Of a stretch of DNA of 64,000 nt, positions 60,140 through 64,000 are shown piece by piece. Below the pieces are notes generated by a model that worked only from the letters and a program-made list of their open reading frames with translations, made no database searches and had not been told where the DNA came from. This DNA is from Selaginella tamariscina (taxonomy: Eukaryota > Streptophyta > Lycopodiopsida > Selaginellales > Selaginellaceae), in NCBI GenBank assembly GCA_003024785.1, contig PUQB01000110.1, forward strand, positions 310,001 to 374,000, written 5' to 3'. The first letter of the stretch is position 1. Each line of letters opens with the position of its first letter. The translations under genes and the position numbers were made by a program.

Positions 60140-60798
60140 GGCTTTGGCTGGTTAATGAAACCACGAATAGGGCTTTGGTTGGCATGTTGAAGAGGGTATT
60201 ATCGTACGAAATGTGCTTGTAAATCACCTATTAAGGAGATAAATGTAATTTTTTTTAGTGTTTTTTAGAATTTTTGAATTTTGACTTTTTGATTAATAGT
60301 ATAACGGAATTTCAATTGGTAACATAAAGAAATTACGTGTGAAGTGACATACCATTACATAACCGAATGGATATACTGTGCGAAGATACTGCGGTTGTGT
60401 TAGTTAACCTAACATAATAGTGACCATATGCAAAACTGTTTTAAGCTGTTATGTTAATTAACCTAAGGAAAAGGAAACCTCCTAAGTGCGAAGACAAATT
60501 CTTCTATTAGTGTAACTATAACATTTAATTTAACTTAACGCAACTGCTGGTGTGAAGATACCCATATACATATAACCACAAAACACACACACACAGGTTA
60601 TATATATATATATATATATTAATGTAATACATGCTTATGCAACACAGCATGTTACAATATTTGAAATATAAAAGCTAAAACTATGTAATCTCTTTCTAAT
60701 TTTAAAACCCCAAGTTAAACAGCTAAAACATAAGCCCTTTTCACAAATTGAGGAAAGTGGAAAAAGAACCAACTATAGAGAGAGGAAAAGGAAACCTC
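60140..60798. other. Non-coding stretch with terminal-repeat-like motifs
   Basis: It contains several copies of GTGYGAAGA (60,330-60,560), matched inversely near 56,730-56,765, an (AT)n tract at 60,599-60,620, and one copy of a 20-bp sequence repeated at the end of the PB1 gene. There is no gene. Confidence 0.4.
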
Positions 60799-62511
60799 CT
60801 AAGGAACCTTGAACTGATTCATAGCAACCATATTCATCCCCTTGTGCATGAGTTGAGCATCAACCTGATCCGAGCCCTTGATGCCATTAAGAGGACGCAA
60901 GACGGGTGTTTGCTTAGCAAATCTGTCGTCCATTATGTTCTGTGGCTCACCGGTGAACTGCAACTGCCTGTTCAGCTGGCTAACCACCTGACCAACCATC
61001 GGAACGTCCACCGGAGCTGGACGGGGAATGCCTGGAGTGTGCTCGACACGGTACCTCTCAAAAAGTGTATCAACCGCTTTGGATACCGGAAGATTCAGCC
61101 TCTCCATGTCGGTAGCGGCCCCCTCTGCAGACTCCGTAACCTGGCTGTTCTGGGAAGACACCGAGTGCTCAGACTGCTCGTCCTCCAAGCGGAGAACCAT
61201 TCCTTTTGGTACTACCCCGCCAACAAGCGGTATATAAGCAGTCCGCAGAACTTCGGGTCGTCCAGATACTCCCGCAGGACTCGCCATACGCACTACCTTC
61301 TGAGTTGCAGGAACAAAACTCACCACTTGTCCAGCCCCGTGAAGATTCGTAACAGCCTGTGGTACGACTGGCCTGACAGGTAGAGCTGAAGGTACTGTGT
61401 GTACTGCTTGTGGCACAGTCGGTACAGTCGGAAGAGCAGGTTGTACAGTCGGCTGAACTATAGGCGGTACTGCGTGTACAGCTGGTCCTGTCGGAAGAGC
61501 AAGCGGTGCAGTAGGCACAGTTGGCTGTACCGTAGGCAATGTTGGTGGTACCGCGTGTATAGAAGGTACAGCAGCAGCGGAAGGTACAGTCGGTTGTACA
61601 GTCCGTGGTGGTAGAGCATGCTGAACAATTGGTGTTGGTTGTGCGGTGGGTAGTGCATGCACGGTCGCTTGTACAGTTGTAGTCTGTTGTACTGTTGGTG
61701 ACAATCCGTGCACAGGAGTTTGCTGCAGGGCTTGTACAGTTGGACGTACAGCATGTACTGCAGGTACAGGTTGCACGGACGGCGGTACGACTTGCACTAC
61801 CTGTGGTACGGCCTGTACAGTCGTCTGTGGTACGAGGACCACACGCTTCTGTTCCTCTAACGGGAGGAGGTTTGGATTCCTGTAAACTCCGTTAAGGGCA
61901 TCCACAAACTTGTTCTCTGTAGATGTGAAGGTGTTGGTGCTGTTGTTGGGGGATTCTGGAGACTTTGCGGGGAAGAGGGAATAGTCGTAGTCTTGAGGTC
62001 GAGTCTGCTGACTCGATTTTCTCGTATTCTTCCATCATGTTATCAAGATCCTGCCAATAGAAGCCTTATTAATACTTTACTTGTTTGAGAATGTACAATT
62101 CTTAGCTTGTATAAGGTGTGTGTGCGTGTCGTGTTCAAATATCCCGTTTCATGTGAATATACTCAATAAGAACATCATGCTTTTACCGTGAGTATAAATT
62201 GCTTTGTAACTAATAAGACTTAATTTGATGTTTACCTCGTCCGATACGACAGACACAAGAGCATCAAGGTCTTCATTGGGAAGCTGGTACTTGAGAATCA
62301 CATTCTCATAAGGACATAGCTTCTTGAGTTTGCTAATGAGGTCGATATACGGTATATTCCTGTGAACCGAGAGTATACGTGTCTCACCACCCACGTACCG
62401 CAGTTGACCGTCGTGAGGACGTGGCATGATCCGTCCACCATAGCTACACAGGAACTTGGCTCTCCCTGAGAGGGAGTCCTCAGATTTTACAGACCCTTGG
62501 TCCTCAGACAT
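60799..62511 (-). CDS. PB1-domain protein with Val/Pro/Gln-rich tail
   Basis: Two coding exons (62511-62236 and 62050-60799) give about 508 residues after removing one extra base. The N-terminal PB1 domain is complete in outline: FLCSYGGRIMPRPHDGQLRY, VGGETRILSVHRNIPYIDLI, LKYQLPNEDLDALVSVVSDE and, from exon 2, DLDNMMEEYEKIES and RLRLF. It matches plant PB1 proteins of unknown function, where PB1 mediates protein pairing. Residues about 160-330 are a low-complexity repeat rich in TVQ, VP and HA. The C-terminal part is LNLPVSKAVDTLFERYRVEH and QLNRQLQFTGEPQNIMDDRF. The extra base lies in a run of three G (61,977-61,979): two would give the family motif RLRLFLFP. The stop is near 60,800. Confidence 0.85.
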
Positions 62512-62540
62512 GGTTAACTCTTAACCACACGTCAATGCAT

Positions 62541-63360
62541 CCTGCAAAGATTAACAACTATAGTTTGTGTGTGTATTATACATATATCGTATATAGTTAG
62601 TATATAGTATACCATGTAAGATGTACTAGAATGAAACGAAAATACATATATAAGTCCTGTGCAAATATGTACAACTCCAACCATTATAAAAAAACAAGTT
62701 AATGATTAATTAATAAAAACAAATAAAAAAGAGATACAAAAGCGTACCTTATTCACTTTCACATAGATTTCCTCCTCTTCAAGTCCTGTCAGAGAATATA
62801 GTTTATAGAAAATAGCACTAAAAGAATAATTCACATAAACACAATAATAAGATATGTATATTAGTATTCGTATATAGTATATGTGTGCCTGTGTGTATAT
62901 GTCTATTGTATTAAACGTTATTAACAATACACTTAAACACAGAAGAAAAAAAAAGCATGTTAGTGTCATTTAGCGTAATCCTGAAATAAACATCAGGATA
63001 ATCCCACTACGTCATTATGTATACGATATGGATTAAATGATGCACTTGCTCTCCTAAATATATACATACACGCATATATACGTACCTAATCGCTTTCAGA
63101 TCACGTGACTGCTGCATTCAGGCGGACCTACAGGATCTATGTTGAAATTTTTTGCTCAAATTAATCGATCTGCTGAATAAAACATGAGAAAAAAAACCTA
63201 CCCAAAAATCTTAAAATTTTCCACAAAATTGTGTTCAAATTATTTTAAAATATAATTAAATTCACAAAAGAGTGCCTGGAAAGGCCTACCTGATGCGCCA
63301 TAGTAACGCTTACGAGCAACAACCGCCATAGCTTCGCTCGAATTTTACCCTCGCAGAGCC
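62541..63360 (-). promoter_or_regulatory. PB1 gene 5' leader with two introns
   Basis: Splice signals on the minus strand support a leader exon ending at 63,290 (CATCAG/GTAGGC), a 38-base exon 62,785-62,748 (CAG/G ... AAG/GTACGC) and the coding exon starting at 62,541 (CAG/G). No Met in frame precedes the main start, so these are untranslated. The extent of the first exon is not defined. Confidence 0.6.
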
Positions 63361-63475
63361 CTATGACATGGGCAGGAGTTTCCCCCACGTTTACCTTCCA
63401 TTTTCTGGCGCGTTTTCCACGCGCTCGAATTAAAGACTGCCACGTGAGTCATCCTGCCACGTCATTTGGGCAAGT
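63360..63475 (-). promoter_or_regulatory. PB1 gene promoter region with G-box and E2F-like sites
   Basis: Upstream of the leader lie CACGTG (63,441-63,446), an overlapping TGAGTCA (63,445-63,451), CACGTCA (63,458-63,464) and TGGCGCG (63,406-63,412). The cluster is GC-richer than its flanks. bZIP/bHLH control is an inference from these motifs. No clear TATA box is seen, which fits a housekeeping promoter. Confidence 0.45.
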
Positions 63476-64000
63476 TCGCATGTGACAGGACGCTTGTCTC
63501 CTAGGTTATCCCAAAAATCATATACTGTAAAACACTGACACCTACGCCGCCCATCTAATATACGTACGTGCATGTGTGTATCAACAATAGAACGTTGAAG
63601 AAAGTATATTTTAATATATATATTTGATGTGTGTGTGTGTGTACGTATATATGTACACAATCTAAGTTCAATATTCTTTTTGCTGACTGTTTTTGTTTTA
63701 TCTAAAAAAGAATAAATAAATAAATAAAACTTATTAAAATAAGAATAATATCGTTACGCAACTGGATGCTCTATGTACAAACACATGACGTGTATACAAG
63801 CGTTGACACATTTCGAATAAACGTTTCAAGTATTAATGCTTTTCAAATTTTATACTAATTAAATATGTCAAATTTGTAACAATTTATTTAAACAAATAAA
63901 ATAATTTAAGCCTTTATATACATGTATATAAAGGACAAGTACACTCGTATGCAATAGTGTATATATATATTCTATGCTGTGCATATTAATATTTAGGGAA
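63476..64000. other. AT-rich flank, no gene seen
   Basis: It contains (GT)n near 63,630 and A/T-rich sequence to the end of the window. There is no coding signal. Confidence 0.5.

Noticed and set aside
60748-61383. 211-residue plus-strand frame
   Set aside because: It is antisense to the PB1 gene, caused by its repetitive codons.

Overview
The window is nuclear DNA of a land plant. Spliced genes with GT-AG introns, a plastid-type anthranilate synthase beta subunit, a plant ABC1K/beta-lactamase fusion, plant Ty3 and Copia retrotransposons and a cytosolic-type tRNA-Phe all point that way. The lineage cannot be fixed from sequence alone. The many (AT)n, (GT)n and (GA)n tracts and short introns would suit a compact-intron vascular plant.

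Layout. About 1-18.3 kb is nested, decayed LTR retrotransposons: minus-strand Ty3 pieces (1-4.6 kb), an LTR-like block (5.2-6.07 kb), then a plus-strand Ty3 element (6.07-18.3 kb) split by a younger Ty3 element (8.1-10.5 kb) and by a Copia element (11,863-17,679, TSD AGCCT) whose own 3' LTR carries a solo LTR (16,673-17,564). A broken kinase-like gene follows at 19.1-20.8 kb. About 21-25.4 kb holds little that can be assigned. A Copia element (about 25.4-29.1 kb) is cut by a composite Ty3 element (29,144-33,858, TSD AGTGT) with a large internal inverted repeat. A DNA-transposon remnant lies at 33.9-35.2 kb.

From 35.5 to 53.6 kb is a gene island: a secreted bicupin (-), an oligopeptide transporter (-), an ABC1 kinase/beta-lactamase fusion (-), tRNA-Phe (+) and anthranilate synthase beta (+). 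Then come a decayed Ty3 element (54.4-56.6 kb), a trihelix/SANT-like gene split by a solo LTR (TSD CCATC), and a PB1-domain gene (-) with a three-part 5' leader and a promoter near 63.4 kb.

The island genes look like ordinary, independent host genes, not a pathway cluster. The most useful observation is that reconstructed exons join in frame for the cupin (414 aa) and the anthranilate synthase (258 aa), while the transporter, the ABC1K/beta-lactamase and the PB1 gene each need single-base corrections, nearly all at homopolymers. That suggests base-level assembly errors or, for the beta-lactamase half, real decay. No convincing undescribed system was found; the nearest candidates are the kinase-like gene and the palindromic retroelement.
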